From assembly GCA_009602735.1 (NCBI GenBank), contig WELA01005162.1, positions 168,983-212,056 of the forward strand: DNA of 43,074 bases, given 5' to 3'. The DNA is from Mesotaenium endlicherianum. Lineage: Eukaryota > Streptophyta > Zygnematophyceae > Zygnematales > Mesotaeniaceae. Of the stretch, positions 11,505 through 22,200 are shown piece by piece. Numbering within the stretch: position 1 is the first letter of the stretch; each line of letters starts with the position of its first letter. Both the position numbers and the translations under genes were made by a program. The notes under the pieces were generated by a model, which was not told the origin of the DNA, did no database searches, and was given only the letters and a program-made list of their open reading frames with translations.

Positions 11505-13430
11505 GACTGAATGTTCGCAATCCCTTGGCACCGAATTTAAATTCCTCCGACCTGGAGTGCAGGATGAAGCTGTGAGGGTAGGCAAAATTCGTGCACTTAG
11601 AAATTTACAACGTAACAGCCAATGAAGTCCGCGACAGTGATGCCCTTTGCTTTTTAGTCCCAGCTTCCATGCACAATATATCGCAGCTAAGGTTCCTACT
11701 TACGCCCTTTCAAAATGGATGCTTAACGAGGACTTCAAGCAATTTATGTCAACGAGGACCCAGTGCGCATTCTCTAAAATGTAATGTATAAGGAGTTGAG
11801 CGAATTAATGCACGTGAATAATCGTCATGATTTATAACAGCAATCTAGAGCTGATTTATTCCTGGTCAACTATACAGTCATCTACTGTTGGCCCGTGTAG
11901 AAGCTTTTTGTCCAGCTTGGTCCAACTATCCAATCTGATATTCCTCGCCATTCCTCGCTGGCCCTAGCTGGCCCCGTCAAGCCTAGTCAAGTCAGCAGTA
12001 TCCATGCTAAGAAACGCTGAGACGATGGCTCTGAGCAATGCTGAGCGTTGCTGAGCGTGATGCTTCAAAGCGACGGTTCCGTCTGGTGCCGTCGACCACC
12101 GTCAACAACCAATAAGCACTGTCGAGTGCTCTCGAGTGCAGTTCGGTTACATTCGGGCTCATTAAGGCAAAGTCAGGAACACCCGCGTTACTTTCGAGCA
12201 CCTTCGTGCCCCATTGGGAGCCTTTTAAGTTTCTTCGTGTCCCCTTCCGGATCATAATAAGTGAGATGTTCCCAGATGTTCCAGCATGATTTGGCATGAT
12301 TAGACCAAAAGGCTTGGCGTCGCTTGGCAGTGGTCCGATCGCTACGCTCCGTAATCTCCATGGTGCTCTTTTTGATCGCCCTAAAGTGGAGCCACTCCAG
12401 CACACTTCAGACTTCCAGAGTCGGGAAAGGTCAACTCCTACATGTGCCACTTTGGAAGTTCCCTACGCTGCGCCACCTCGCATCACAAGTCACACCTGAA
12501 TAAAACGTGCGACTTAATCCGACATTATGCGACCTTATACGATCTTACGCGACCTGATGCCTATGTGATCAGATTGGAGTGGATTGGAGCAAATAATACC
12601 AATGGGTACCCACCCAATGTCGCGACTACTATCCGTTTGACGGTGCCGCACGCGCAGCGCAAGCTACGGCCACCCAGGTACGGAAAGTCAACGTTGACTC
12701 ACCGACCACTTGACTGATTACGTCGCAGTCAGCGGTTATGTCGGCGTCGAGACCACTGGCAAGGGGTAAATGTCAATGTGCCCACACCCAGGGATGGGGG
12801 AGGTTTTGACAGCACAGACAGCCGCGAGGCCAGAAGCTGGGGATCAGTGATGAGCCGTCCAGCAGGTACCAAGTCAGGTAATGTGAGACTGGCAGATTAA
12901 GCCAGGCCATGGCCGTAATGCCAAGATAGGTTACGGCCGCCCGGTTGGGAATCTTGAGCAAGTGGCATTTGCTTGTACACGCCGCTCAGGAGTTCTTAGC
13001 CATGAGCCAATTAGGCGTGACTGCCAGCTGAGAAGCTAAGTAGCCACGCGCGACAGTCACGAGGTGTGCATGCATGCTGAGTGACTACGAGTTTGAGTTG
13101 AGCATGGCTAGGCAGAAGCGACATGCAGCTAAGCTTTGTGACTAAGCACGGCATTCTCGAAAGATGACGCTGTGTGGTGCCTGCGAAAGGCACGAATCTT
13201 GCTTGAGACATGTCATGCACTCTCACGCACTTTTGCCAAGAAGCAGAAGAAGCAGAAGGAGCAGAAGGAAGGAGAAGAAGGGCGCGAAGAAGAAGAAGGA
13301 GTTCCCAAGGCCATTGGAGAGCCGAGGCCCCACGCTTCTGCCGTCGTTGAAGATTCTTCTCAATGTGCCATAGATAAGTTAGGATTGTAGGAGTTCCCAA
13401 GAGGGAATCTCATTGTTGAAAGTAGGAGAA
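11505..13430. other. intergenic, no gene seen
   Basis: Upstream flank of the universal stress protein gene. Frames are short and unrecognised. A GAAG/GCAG purine-rich stretch lies at about 13239-13303, and a short CTGAG-rich segment near 12015-12060. No shared repeat or RNA gene was seen. Confidence 0.45.
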
Positions 13431-13433
13431 CTG

Positions 13434-13510
13434 CATATAAATCTGCTAGAAGATTAGCACAGATTCGGCCGAACGCCACAAGTGTGCGTGAAGCAGCCTT
13501 AAAATGGTGA
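13434..13510 (+). promoter_or_regulatory. possible TATA element with downstream ATG-donor
   Basis: CATATAAAT at 13434 is followed about 70 bp later by an ATG (13504) immediately followed by GTGAGT, a consensus donor. This resembles genes whose first coding exon is only a start codon, but I could not find a convincing second exon downstream. Confidence 0.15.
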
Positions 13511-14038
13511 GTTGTGTGTTAGTTTCCAAGTTCTCAGAAGTCGCATTCGCATCTCGAAGAGAGAGAGTAGTATTGGCAGATAAAGCTCTCAGTGAAGAAC
13601 TGAGTGAGCCTAGCCTGGCAGTGAAGAGCTGTTAAGGCGCGGTGTTAAGTGAAGAGCTTGACCCAGGCCACCATAGACGTGTAGTTTCATAGTTTTGTAA
13701 GCTGTGACTATGTGAAAGTTAAGCAAAAGCCTGAAGGGCGATTTCTCTGAATCTGACGTTGTATGTCAAGCTGCTTAGAATGTGATTTCTGCAAACTACA
13801 ATTTGCTCGCCTGTGAACCCAAGAACCTTAAGGCATAAAGCCTATGTGGAAGTAAGAGACTTCTGTCCTTGTAAGAGGAATTAAGGCAAGGCAAGTATTT
13901 GTAAAATTTTCTGCTAAGTCTTAGGATAAGCAGATGGTGAGAGCTGGGTGAAGGAGAACATTGCTCTGAGTGTTGGCCATGGTTGCATGGTGCAAGTTTA
14001 GGAGCCCAGGGATGGGTCAACCTTGGTAAGGCTTGTCA

Positions 14039-14160
14039 CCGACACACGTGCGAAGGTTGATCGACCATGTTCACCCACACGTGAGGAGGGCCACCGACAC
14101 ATCGACCAGGTCGAAGGCACACGTGCTGGAAGGCTACGCACGTGCCGAGGGACCGACACT
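14039..14160. promoter_or_regulatory. cluster of four CACGTG (G-box) motifs
   Basis: CACGTG occurs at 14045-14050, 14078-14083, 14120-14125 and 14139-14144, four palindromic G-box cores in 100 bp. CCGACAC recurs between them, so the segment may be an imperfect tandem repeat rather than a selected promoter. G-boxes bind bZIP and bHLH factors in plants. The nearest gene on the plus strand begins 1.3 kb downstream. Confidence 0.35.
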
Positions 14161-14219
14161 GTTAGGCACGACACCAATGCCCATATAGTGTCACTGCACA
14201 CACTACACTCTTAAAAAGC

Positions 14220-15420
14220 CAAGACGGTTTTAGGCTCCGGAAATCGTCTTCCGGAATGTACCACTTCCTTAAAAAGTATTCCTGAAATTGAATTTCAGAT
14301 TGGTACCACTTGATTGGTACCACTTTCAGATTGGTACTGAAACGCATCACGGTTAACTTCAGTCCGGGTCCAATTTCAGTAAAGTTTCAGTATTCTTGTG
14401 GGGAGTGAGGCGATCTCAGTATTTGAAAATATTCGACTGACCAGACCATTTACTCAAATTTAAGACGCGTTTCGGGTTGAGCCTGGACGCGCTTCGGGTT
14501 GTGCCCACCCGCTTGCAACTTCGCGCTCGCACTTTTGGGGCGTGCGAAGGCGGGTTCATGCATATTGAGTTTGATAGTGAACACGGGTCCAAGTGCTTCA
14601 GCCTATCCACTCACTGTCGCGTGGCACAGCTGTCCGAGCCTCTCCCCCATCTCCACATCCTACTTGACTTCACAACCTACTCGCTCACGCTCGGAGCAAG
14701 TGTCTGTCTTCACCCTCACACCTCATTTGAGTGAGGGACACGCTGATGACAGATCTGTGGGCGCGCAAGTGAGGGCGACAGGCGGAGGTTCCGGTAGTAC
14801 TAGGAGGTCCTTGGCATTTAAGCGTGCTTTGTAATGGGTAAAAAACATCTCATTGGTGCGGCATCTAGGACACCGACAATTATTATTTTGTTCATTGAGT
14901 AAAAAACTGTCCGGAAATATTTTCTTGTAGAACCCTTGGTTCATGTGTTTACGAATTCGAAACTTCAGGAAATTGTGAATCAGCAATGTAAAAAACTGAC
15001 AACGTTTCCGCACGGAAGACATTTTCAGTTCCGTGCTTCAGCAATTTGTGTTTTTCAGTAAGGCAAGGAATTCGGGATGAGGAAACACAAATTTCCTGTC
15101 GATGTGGGAGGAAGCGGAGGAAGCCATCTGAAATGTGTCTGAAAAGTTCGGATTCCGGGCTCAGACGAGCCTCCGGAGCGCTCAGAAATTACTGGAGCCT
15201 CGATTTCAGTACAACTAGCAGTGAACGCCCGGAAAAGTGGGCGTCATTGTCATTTCCGCGTCATTATTCTTCCGTTCGGCCTCTGGGCTTTTTTGTACTG
15301 TAGCTCGGAAGCTTTCTGCTAGTTCGGCTAACTTCATTGGTGTTGCTCTTAGGCACTTTTGCTGCCAGGTTTCACATTCATCTCTTGCACAATTTTCGCT
15401 TGGTGTTTATATCCAATATC
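14220..15420. other. intergenic / 5' flank of the 79-residue gene
   Basis: Contains short local repeats of CAGATTGGTAC at 14297-14340 and otherwise only short frames without recognisable products. The last few hundred bases are the presumed promoter and 5' UTR of the gene starting at 15426. Confidence 0.4.
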
Positions 15421-15425
15421 TCTTA

Positions 15426-15959
15426 ATGGCGGTCGCTCGCGTGCGGAAAGTGTCCGCTCTTGCAGCGGGACTCCTTCGTCAAGCGGCGACGACCATCAGG
15501 TAATTATGATATTTGCTCTGGTAGGGACAACTTTTTTTAATGACGTTGCTTGCAGGGCTGACGTTTTATAGCTGTATAGTACGAGGTTAAAGATTATATA
15601 GGGACGTGTTTATAACCTACGTTAATTTCCAGCCTGCTCCTCGAATGCAATTGCTGCCTTATATTAGTTGGTTTCTTGCTGTTTATCACGATGCTATGCA
15701 TGCCTGCTGCTGGAGGTGTGTACTGAATACGAACTTGCAGCTTCTGCGGCTCTTGAAATTAAGTTCATTTTCTTCGTCTACGTATGTACACAGGCAGTCT
15801 GAGAAAGAGGTTGAGAAGGTTGTTGACGTCCTAAAACCTGGACCACTGGGAATGATTTCTCAGAAGTATACGCAAGAGGAGGTGAACCTGGCGTGTGCTG
15901 ATGTGTCACGATCTAAGGTAGCGTGGAAGCAAGCCAGGCTGACCTCAAGTCGACCTTAG
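15426..15959 (+). CDS. small putative mitochondrial protein, 2 exons, 79 aa
   Basis: The model is join(15426..15499,15794..15959). Exon 1 begins ATG GCG and encodes MAVARVRKVSALAAGLLRQA, rich in A, R and L without acidic residues, as in a mitochondrial presequence. Its end is CAG|GTAATT, and exon 2 follows a CACAG acceptor; an Arg codon is split by the intron, and the phase is consistent. Exon 2 encodes a charged helix (SEKEVEKVVDVL), a turn LKPGPLGMISQKY, a second helix TQEEVNLACADVSRSKVAW, and a stop. Small helical proteins with a presequence are common as accessory subunits of respiratory complexes in plants, but I do not recognise this one. A donor-like AAGGTAGCG inside exon 2 means a further exon cannot be excluded. 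Confidence 0.6.
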
Positions 15960-16128
15960 TTAGAGTAACAGCACAAGTAAATGTGCTACTAGCAGTATTG
16001 CACTATCGGCTCGCAGGAGTATTATCATATCAGTTTTCTTCGTCGAGCCCATTGCTTCTCTGGCTTTGTACGGGATTTTGAAAACCTTTCATAGGCGCCA
16101 AGAAGGAGGGACATTAGACTATTAAAAG

Positions 16129-16162
16129 AGGGGAGGGGAGGGGAGGGGAGGTGGGGGCGGGG
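16129..16162 (+). promoter_or_regulatory. G-quadruplex-like run
   Basis: Four GGGG blocks separated by single A, then GGTGGGGGCGGGG, on the plus strand about 170 bp beyond the stop of the 79-residue gene. The run satisfies the usual G4 pattern; function is unknown. Confidence 0.5.
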
Positions 16163-16200
16163 CTCGAAGTGCGGGCTTTTCTTGCAAATAACCCATTTGC

Positions 16201-16680
16201 TCAGCTCAGGCTCTGCAGCATGAAGGCAGTTTTAGGATAATGCACAACCGTGGGAATAGGTAGTGCAAGCAAGCGGGCACGAAAATGATCCTCAGACTCA
16301 CACGACTGTACACCAGCATGGAGCTTTTCAGTAATCCTCTGACATTCTTGTTTGTCAAACAAATACTGCTGCAAAGCTGGATAATGATGCGGATCCGCTC
16401 CCGCAGCGAGCAAGGGGACGCAGGAGGTCCCTGCCACTACCTGCTGAACACAACACAGGACTCTCCTTCTGCAAGCGTGTGGGCAGCCCTCCAGGCTGCA
16501 GGTGCTTGAGGGAGGTGCCTAGAGGGCGCTGCGCACGGCCACTAGGTCGGGCATGGCTGCGAGCTGAGGCAAGGGCGGCAGCATTGTACTCTTCCTCCTC
16601 CAGCGCAGAATCTTCTTCAGCCCCTTGAACAGGAGCCCGAGCTCTCTGAGCTGATGCCACGGGGTATACTCGCCGGCACA
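16201..16680 (-). CDS. possible 3' exons of an unrecognised gene
   Basis: A minus-strand frame ending at 16201 encodes a non-repetitive, charged segment (HYPALQQYLFDKQECQRITE, later HFRARLLALPIPTVV) without low complexity. About 150 bp upstream a second piece contains LRELGLLFKGLKKILRW and LPPLPQLAAMPDLVAVRSAL. AG acceptors precede both, but I could not settle a phase-consistent join. The 3' end converges with the 79-residue gene. No family is recognised. Confidence 0.25.
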
Positions 16681-16901
16681 CGCCAGGGGAGAGGGGCGTT
16701 GGGAGCAGCTGGCAGTGGGGCGCCAGCGGGGGCTGCTGCCCGCAGCGCTGCCAGGGGGTGGCTTGGCCTGGGCCGGAGGGGCGCGCAGAGGGGGGCAGCT
16801 GACAAGTGCCCGTTGCGCTCGTGTTCCTGATATTGCGCATCTGCTCCGTTGTTTGGGCTCCGTCGTGAGTGTGGCTGTCGTCGCTGGTAAGAAGCGTTCT
16901 C

Positions 16902-17022
16902 TCCACTCTCTCTCCCTCTCCCTCTCCCTCTCCCTCTCCCTTTCCCTCTCTCTCTTTCTCTCTCTTTCTCTCCCTCTCCACTCTCTCTTTTACTCTCCCT
17001 CTCCTCTCTCTCTCTTCCTCTT
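16902..17022. repeat. CTCTCC/CTCTTT low-complexity tract
   Basis: Imperfect pyrimidine repeats. The Ser/Leu-rich and Arg/Glu-rich frames over it are repeat translations. Confidence 0.9.
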
Positions 17023-17290
17023 TCTGCATCAATTGCTTACCAGAATTACCAGCGTCTCATATTGTTTCATTCATCTGCGCAAGTGATCCCTTTGGAACCC
17101 TCTTTGCTTGAGGCCATAATCTTTGGTGCAGGGCCATTGCTTCAAGACTTTTTCCTGGCGTATTTGCCTCTCGTCCCCTCCTGCTCCCCTCTTCGTCTGG
17201 TCTTCTCCTTTGTTTCATAGTGTGCTTTGCTTAGTCTTTTCATGGAGGGGTGGAGGGCAAGGGCGAGATGGAGGGAGGGGAAGGGGGAGG

Positions 17291-17339
<49 letters not shown>

Positions 17340-17748
17340 NNNNNNNNNNNNNNNNNNNNNNNNNNNNNNNNNNNNNNNNNNNNNNNNNNNNNNNNNNNNN
17401 NNNNNNNNNNNNNNNNNNNNNNNNNNNNNNNNNNNNNNNNNNNNNNNNNNNNNNNNNNNNNNNNNNNNNNNNNNNNNNNNNNNNNNNNNNNNNNNNNNNN
17501 NNNNNNNNNNNNNNNNNNNNNNNNNNNNNNNNNNNNNNNNNNNNNNNNNNNNNNNNNNNNNNNNNNNNNNNNNNNNNNNNNNNNNNNNNNNNNNNNNNNN
17601 NNNNNNNNNNNNNNNNNNNNNNNNNNNNNNNNNNNNNNNNNNNNNNNNNNNNNNNNNNNNNNNNNNNNNNNNNNNNNNNNNNNNNNNNNNNNNNNNNNNN
17701 NNNNNNNNNNNNNNNNNNNNNNNNNNNNNNNNNNNNNNNNNNNNNNNN

Positions 17749-17828
<80 letters not shown>
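17291..17828. repeat. (CT)n microsatellite spanning an assembly gap
   Basis: CT dinucleotides run from 17291 to 17339, then 409 N (17340-17748), then CT again from 17749 to 17828. The gap most likely lies inside the same repeat. Several computed frames over it are artefacts of the N run. Confidence 0.95.
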
Positions 17829-17829
<1 letters not shown>

Positions 17830-17831
<2 letters not shown>

Positions 17832-18400
17832 CCGGGCATCGCCACATTCAGCTCCTCGGGAATGATTCTCTTTTGGGGGTTTTTTTGGGGGGGGATTGGG
17901 CACAAGCTGCTCAACTTGAACTTTACTGTAGGCTCATATTTTCATGGTGCTGTTGTGCGTGCGTGCCATGTGGCAGCTGCTGATGGGCCTCAGAGGGGAG
18001 CTCGCACATGACAAGCCCGTTGGTACAGGAGGTGCCAGCGCTAGCGTGCTCTCGAGCCCCTCTCCCTGGTCTTCTTTGGAGGCACCTTGGGGGTAATCGT
18101 TGGTGCGGACCACCTACTGTGAAAGATATAAATTTAGAAGGTAATAGGAATATAATGATTGATATCCATATGTCTATATTATATGGCATGTATAGACATA
18201 TATGTGTACATACATACTTTCATGTAGTGGTAGATCTATCCAAAAATATGGTGTATACACATGTATAGTCAGATACATGTACATCTATGTTTGCGTACTT
18301 GTGCGCGTGGCTCTGCATTTTTGTGTCTGCAAGACCATCCTGCTTTCCATCCCTTATTGCCCTCTTATTGGTGTCTCAACCTCCACCCCACCTAGCTAGC
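17830..18400. other. intergenic, no gene seen
   Basis: Includes an AT-rich part at 18150-18300 with many TATA/CATA steps. No supported gene. Confidence 0.45.
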
Positions 18401-18402
18401 CT

Positions 18403-19026
18403 GTGTTTGAAATTAACGGGCTGAAGAATTATCGCCATTTTGGTGAAGCAAGTGCACAAGATCGAAGAGGCCACAAACCTTGTGGGCGCATGCATGCAGG
18501 TCTGGTGCTGTTGCCGCTCATCATGCTCCCAGATGCATGCAACGGGTCATCCATGTATGGGTGCTGCATGCCTCCTAGATGCTCCCAGAGGCTGGCAATA
18601 CTGCTTCCTCGCCTTGTGGCTAGCTGGCGTCCGCTGGCTGGCCCTTTGGCTATTGTTCTGCCCCACGACAACACATTGATGTGCACAGACCGGGTCCTGA
18701 GATTTCTGCCACTATGTTCGTGCCCTTCTTGTGGTCCTATCAGTCCGACGTGGGGTGAGGATGGTCGGGCCAAGACCGCACTTATCGTACACAAGTCTGA
18801 ATTGGAGTCATTCTTCTCTCGCTTGGCTCCGCTACTGTGGGGGTTCAATCATTGGTGCCAGCATTACTTTTTCAACGGGAAAGCGTGGTTCACCAAATGG
18901 GCCACGACAAAAGGGCAGATAAAGCTCAGCAAAGTTGCTCCTAAACTGCTACCTCGCAGCCCTCAGAAGGGGCGCTCAATTGACTACTCCATGTCCTGCA
19001 GGCAGGCAGGTGCAAGAGCAATATGA
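18403..19026 (+). CDS. open frame, unrecognised, possibly relic
   Basis: A 207-codon frame is open from a GTG; the first ATG in frame is at about residue 30. It contains hydrophobic and Trp-rich stretches (FFSRLAPLLWGFNHWCQHYF) but no domain I recognise. It sits at the start of the repeat-rich zone. A sequence near its end (AAGCTCAGCAAAGTTGC) recurs at about 20615, suggesting a repeat-derived origin. Confidence 0.2.
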   Translation: MFEINGLKNYRHFGEASAQDRRGHKPCGRMHAGLVLLPLIMLPDACNGSSMYGCCMPPRCSQRLAILLPRLVASWRPLAGPLAIVLPHDNTLMCTDRVLRFLPLCSCPSCGPISPTWGEDGRAKTALIVHKSELESFFSRLAPLLWGFNHWCQHYFFNGKAWFTKWATTKGQIKLSKVAPKLLPRSPQKGRSIDYSMSCRQAGARAI

Positions 19027-19029
19027 AGG

Positions 19030-20130
19030 GATTGCTTACGTCTCTAATATGGAATAAGCAGAGGACTGCACGGTGGAGGAGAATGCTCAACTGGAGGAGA
19101 GCAGCGGGAGGAGGAACAGAAGGACTAGGGGCAGCCAAGACAAGAGGTTGAAGAGAAAGATGTGCTATACGTGGGCAATGGCAGCACCTTCCCCAATGAC
19201 GAGCGTATTGAGATTTTAAGGTGATGATTAGTTCGCAGAGGGAGGTTAGGAGAAGATTGGCCACTCTAGGAGGTTACTAGGCGTCAATGATTGGGCCTGA
19301 GAGTGTAGTCTCAATTAGGTGCAACCCTGTGGCTCTAGGAACCAGATGGGAGAGTAAGAAGGATAGACAAGGGAAAACATTATGGGCGAAGCAGTCACGA
19401 GGCGTTGACGAGGCAAGGCGAGTTCAAGCGAAGACCGGACTCGCGCCGAGTCAGAGCAAAGCAAAGGGATCGGGCCGTCAAGCTGAGGAGCCAAGAGAAA
19501 CCGGCCAGGCTGGAGGAGGAACATGAGGTGCCCAAACAAAGGCAATCTCGGAAGTGTACAATAAGGAAAACCAATCGGGTCTTGAGGAGTGGACATCATA
19601 GTGGTGCTGAGTTTGCTAGAAGGTTATTGGAGGTCTTGAGAGAAGCCTGAGGGCTCGAAGATTAGGATGTCCCTCTGCCACTATAGGGGCATAGGTGAGA
19701 GTTGAGGCTAGATGTTGTTATATAGCAAAGCCTATGGCGGAGCTGGAAGTTATTATGTCTTAGTTAGAAATTTAGGAGAAGTGCCTAGGTCGGCTTCCAT
19801 GAGAGTCTGACAAAGTTATGGGACGCGTCGAGTAACCAATAAGTAGGAGGAAATGTTGGGCAGATTAGGGGAGCGGCTGTTTGCAAAACGCTGCTCTGCT
19901 GCATGAGGAAGGGGTAAAGGTGGCAAAGCGAGGTGCCAGGGACTCAGTTGGCCCCGAGGATAGTTGGACAGACTCGAGATTGTGGTGAGGCAAAATGAGG
20001 TACTAGCAGGAACCGGTAGTGGGGCGATTGGTCTGAGGTAGTACTTGGACTGGCAGAGTGGAGAGAGTCAGATTAGACGGATTATACAATAGTGCTGCCA
20101 GGGATAGAAGACTAGGAGCATCAATTTTGA
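19030..20130 (+). pseudogene. degenerate coding-like region, possible retroelement relic
   Basis: Several plus-strand frames look protein-like but are broken by stops and shifts. Examples are QEVEEKDVLYVGNGSTFPND near 19140-19215, a very basic segment at 19405-19650 (RRVRAKQRDRAVKLRSQ, then RKTNRVLRSGHHSGAEF), and LDRLEIVVRQNEVLAGTG near 19965-20015. A long, charged, decayed frame fits an old gag-like region. No zinc knuckle, protease or polymerase motif was seen, so the class is uncertain. Confidence 0.3.
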
Positions 20131-20283
20131 AGAGTACTTAGGTAAGAGGAAGTGTTGAAGCGAATTGACATTTGGACTTTGCTTAGCAAAGTTTGACAAG
20201 TGTAAAAATTATTGATTTCACATGTTGCCACTTTCGCTCAACACACCTAAATCCCTCTATAAGCTTTCTCTTGCAATGAGCTG

Positions 20284-20650
20284 CTAAGCTGCTACATTTA
20301 GGCGTGTAGACAGACAAAAAGCATTAGCATGTAAATGAACACGATATAAATCGCTCGATGTTATAAATTGGTATGTCACGCATTCAAGAGCTCTATAGCA
20401 CACCACAGGGACGCAAATGTGTTCGCAAATTTATAAGTAATGGTAGAGAGAGGGGAGGGGAGTCAGGACGGCCCCACGCAACAAGTTGCCACCAGATGGA
20501 GAGCAACTCAATCAGGCCGGTAGGGCTAGCGGAGCAAGTAGATTAATGTCTATAGAGCTCGCTAGATTACACGTCGATTTTTGATATGAGTATGAGAGGG
20601 GGCAAGTCAAGCTCAGCAAAGTTGCACTCAGCCCTCACATGCTGCTGTAG
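20284..20650 (+). repeat. dispersed repeat C, copy 1
   Basis: Diverged direct match to 25148-25510. Shared anchors in the same order are GCTGCTACA, GTGTTCGCAAATTT, GGTMGAGAGAGGGGAGGGGAG and AAGCTCAG. This copy is not flanked by the inverted repeats that enclose copy 2. Confidence 0.55.
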
Positions 20651-21482
20651 TGAAACAGATCGATGAAGTACTTAGCGAAAGATAATACTTTATCTATTCA
20701 AGACAAGGATCTTTGAACACAAGTGGTAGCTTCTTGAAAGAGAGATGGCTTCTTGAAAGTTAATATATTTTTGGATTTTGGCAAGCACAAGAGTGATTCT
20801 GGAATGTCTTTCTATGTTCTAGCTCTTGTTTATATACTTGCTACATGAGTAATTTCTAGGAAGGTGCATGTTGATGTGTTGGCACCCAACACATCCCAAA
20901 AATTGCCACCTCTTTCTAGAATAATGTACACATGTCCTTTTGACCTAAAAATGGCACATTTGACTTTTGCCTCATGGAGTTCTTCTAGGTCCTTCCTCTA
21001 ACTTCGAAAATGCCTTAGAAGGTTCAAAGGACATGAACCAAGTCACTAGAGTATCTATTCACACTTGACTCCACACAATACTACTCCAATATATTCAAAA
21101 ACATTAAAATACATGCAAACTAATATATTATAACTCAAATCACTACAGCTGCCCTCCATGCCGTGAAGCAAAATAGTGTGCAATTGCTATCCTTGGTCCC
21201 TCAGCGACGTCAACTTCTTATGATTTCCCTCCCCAGTCGACTTTGAAGCTCGACTCCTTGCACCTTGAGTTGTGCTATTTTGATGCACGACTTTATTTCA
21301 TCGCTTGTTTTGTGCACAGTATGCCTATTCCAGTCTTCAGTCCTCAGCTCCCACAAAATGACTTTCACAACGACTTTCCAATAGGTATACCTCCCCATCA
21401 TTTCAAGGTCCAAATTGCAAGAGCAATCTATCAATTATGCATGTTTTTAAGCGACCTTAGAGACATCGCAGAGCTTCACATT
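20651..21482. other. AT-rich repeat-zone DNA, no gene seen
   Basis: Short frames only. A perfect 10-bp hairpin stem with a 3-base loop lies at 20873-20895 and is described in the findings. Confidence 0.45.
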
Positions 21483-22200
21483 TGAATTGAATCGACTTAC
21501 CAATAGGCGATTAACAGTTAATAAAAGATATTTTTATCAACAAGTAATCTTTATGGTATTTTTTGGTTAACTTATTAATCAGCAAAAACTCCACAACTAG
21601 CATTGCGATAATTATAAGTTAAATGTAATTAAACGAGCATCAATCATGCAATCAGTAAACTCATACACAAGCAAGGTTAAAAGTGGTTTGTTTAACGGCT
21701 TCTCGCCTTGGATTTAGATTTCCTCTCAGTAAGCGGTACAAAGAGTTGGCCTCAATTTTGAATGCCGAATTCAAGAGCATAACCTACCTATGTACATAGA
21801 ATGAGTTTACTGTTCAACGACAAGTGCGTTGGCACCATCTACCCGGGAATTAACCACGTCGGTAGGACCTCGGCTGACCAAATCCACAGCCATCTCCCAT
21901 CATCTTGAATTGCCATCCACCCAAGAGTGTCATCAGGCCACTCATCTAGCATATCACACTTAATTGCATAACCAGGCAGTTTACTGATACCAAGTACGGC
22001 AGTCAACTTACTGTAAAAGAATGTGTCAGCAAGCTAACCAGTAGAAGACTTCAGCTTGCTGCTCTCGGCTGAGTCATTATACTGAATGATTCTATATGTC
22101 CAACAGACTAAATAGTAATCAAAGTTCAGCAAAATGAACCTGATTAACTATTATATTTTAATGAATATCACACTATCAATAATACTGATTCATTACAACA
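21483..22200. repeat. dispersed repeat B, copy 1 (0.72 kb)
   Basis: A direct repeat of 30016-30761 with many long matches (GACTTACCAATAG, ATCAACAAGTAATCTTTA, CTTCTCGCCTTGGATT, CCACAGCCATCTCCCATCAT). It is diverged by substitutions and small indels. It carries the minus-strand exon described separately. Confidence 0.8.
21839..22010 (-). pseudogene. exon fragment of an unknown gene inside repeat B, open copy
   Basis: Behind a splice-acceptor-like TTTTACAG, the minus strand is open for about 56 codons to a TAG. It encodes KLTAVLGISKLPGYAIKCD and then LDEWPDDTLGWM, DGRWLWIWSAEV and PTWLIPG. The Trp-rich ending is distinctive. The same exon with its acceptor is present in the second copy of the repeat, where one extra base shifts the frame. 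It looks like the last exon of a duplicated gene or of a transposon protein; the family is not recognised. Confidence 0.45.

Noticed and set aside
17123..18011. Long frames on both strands across the N gap
   Set aside because: They consist of N codons plus SL or RE dipeptide repeats from (CT)n.
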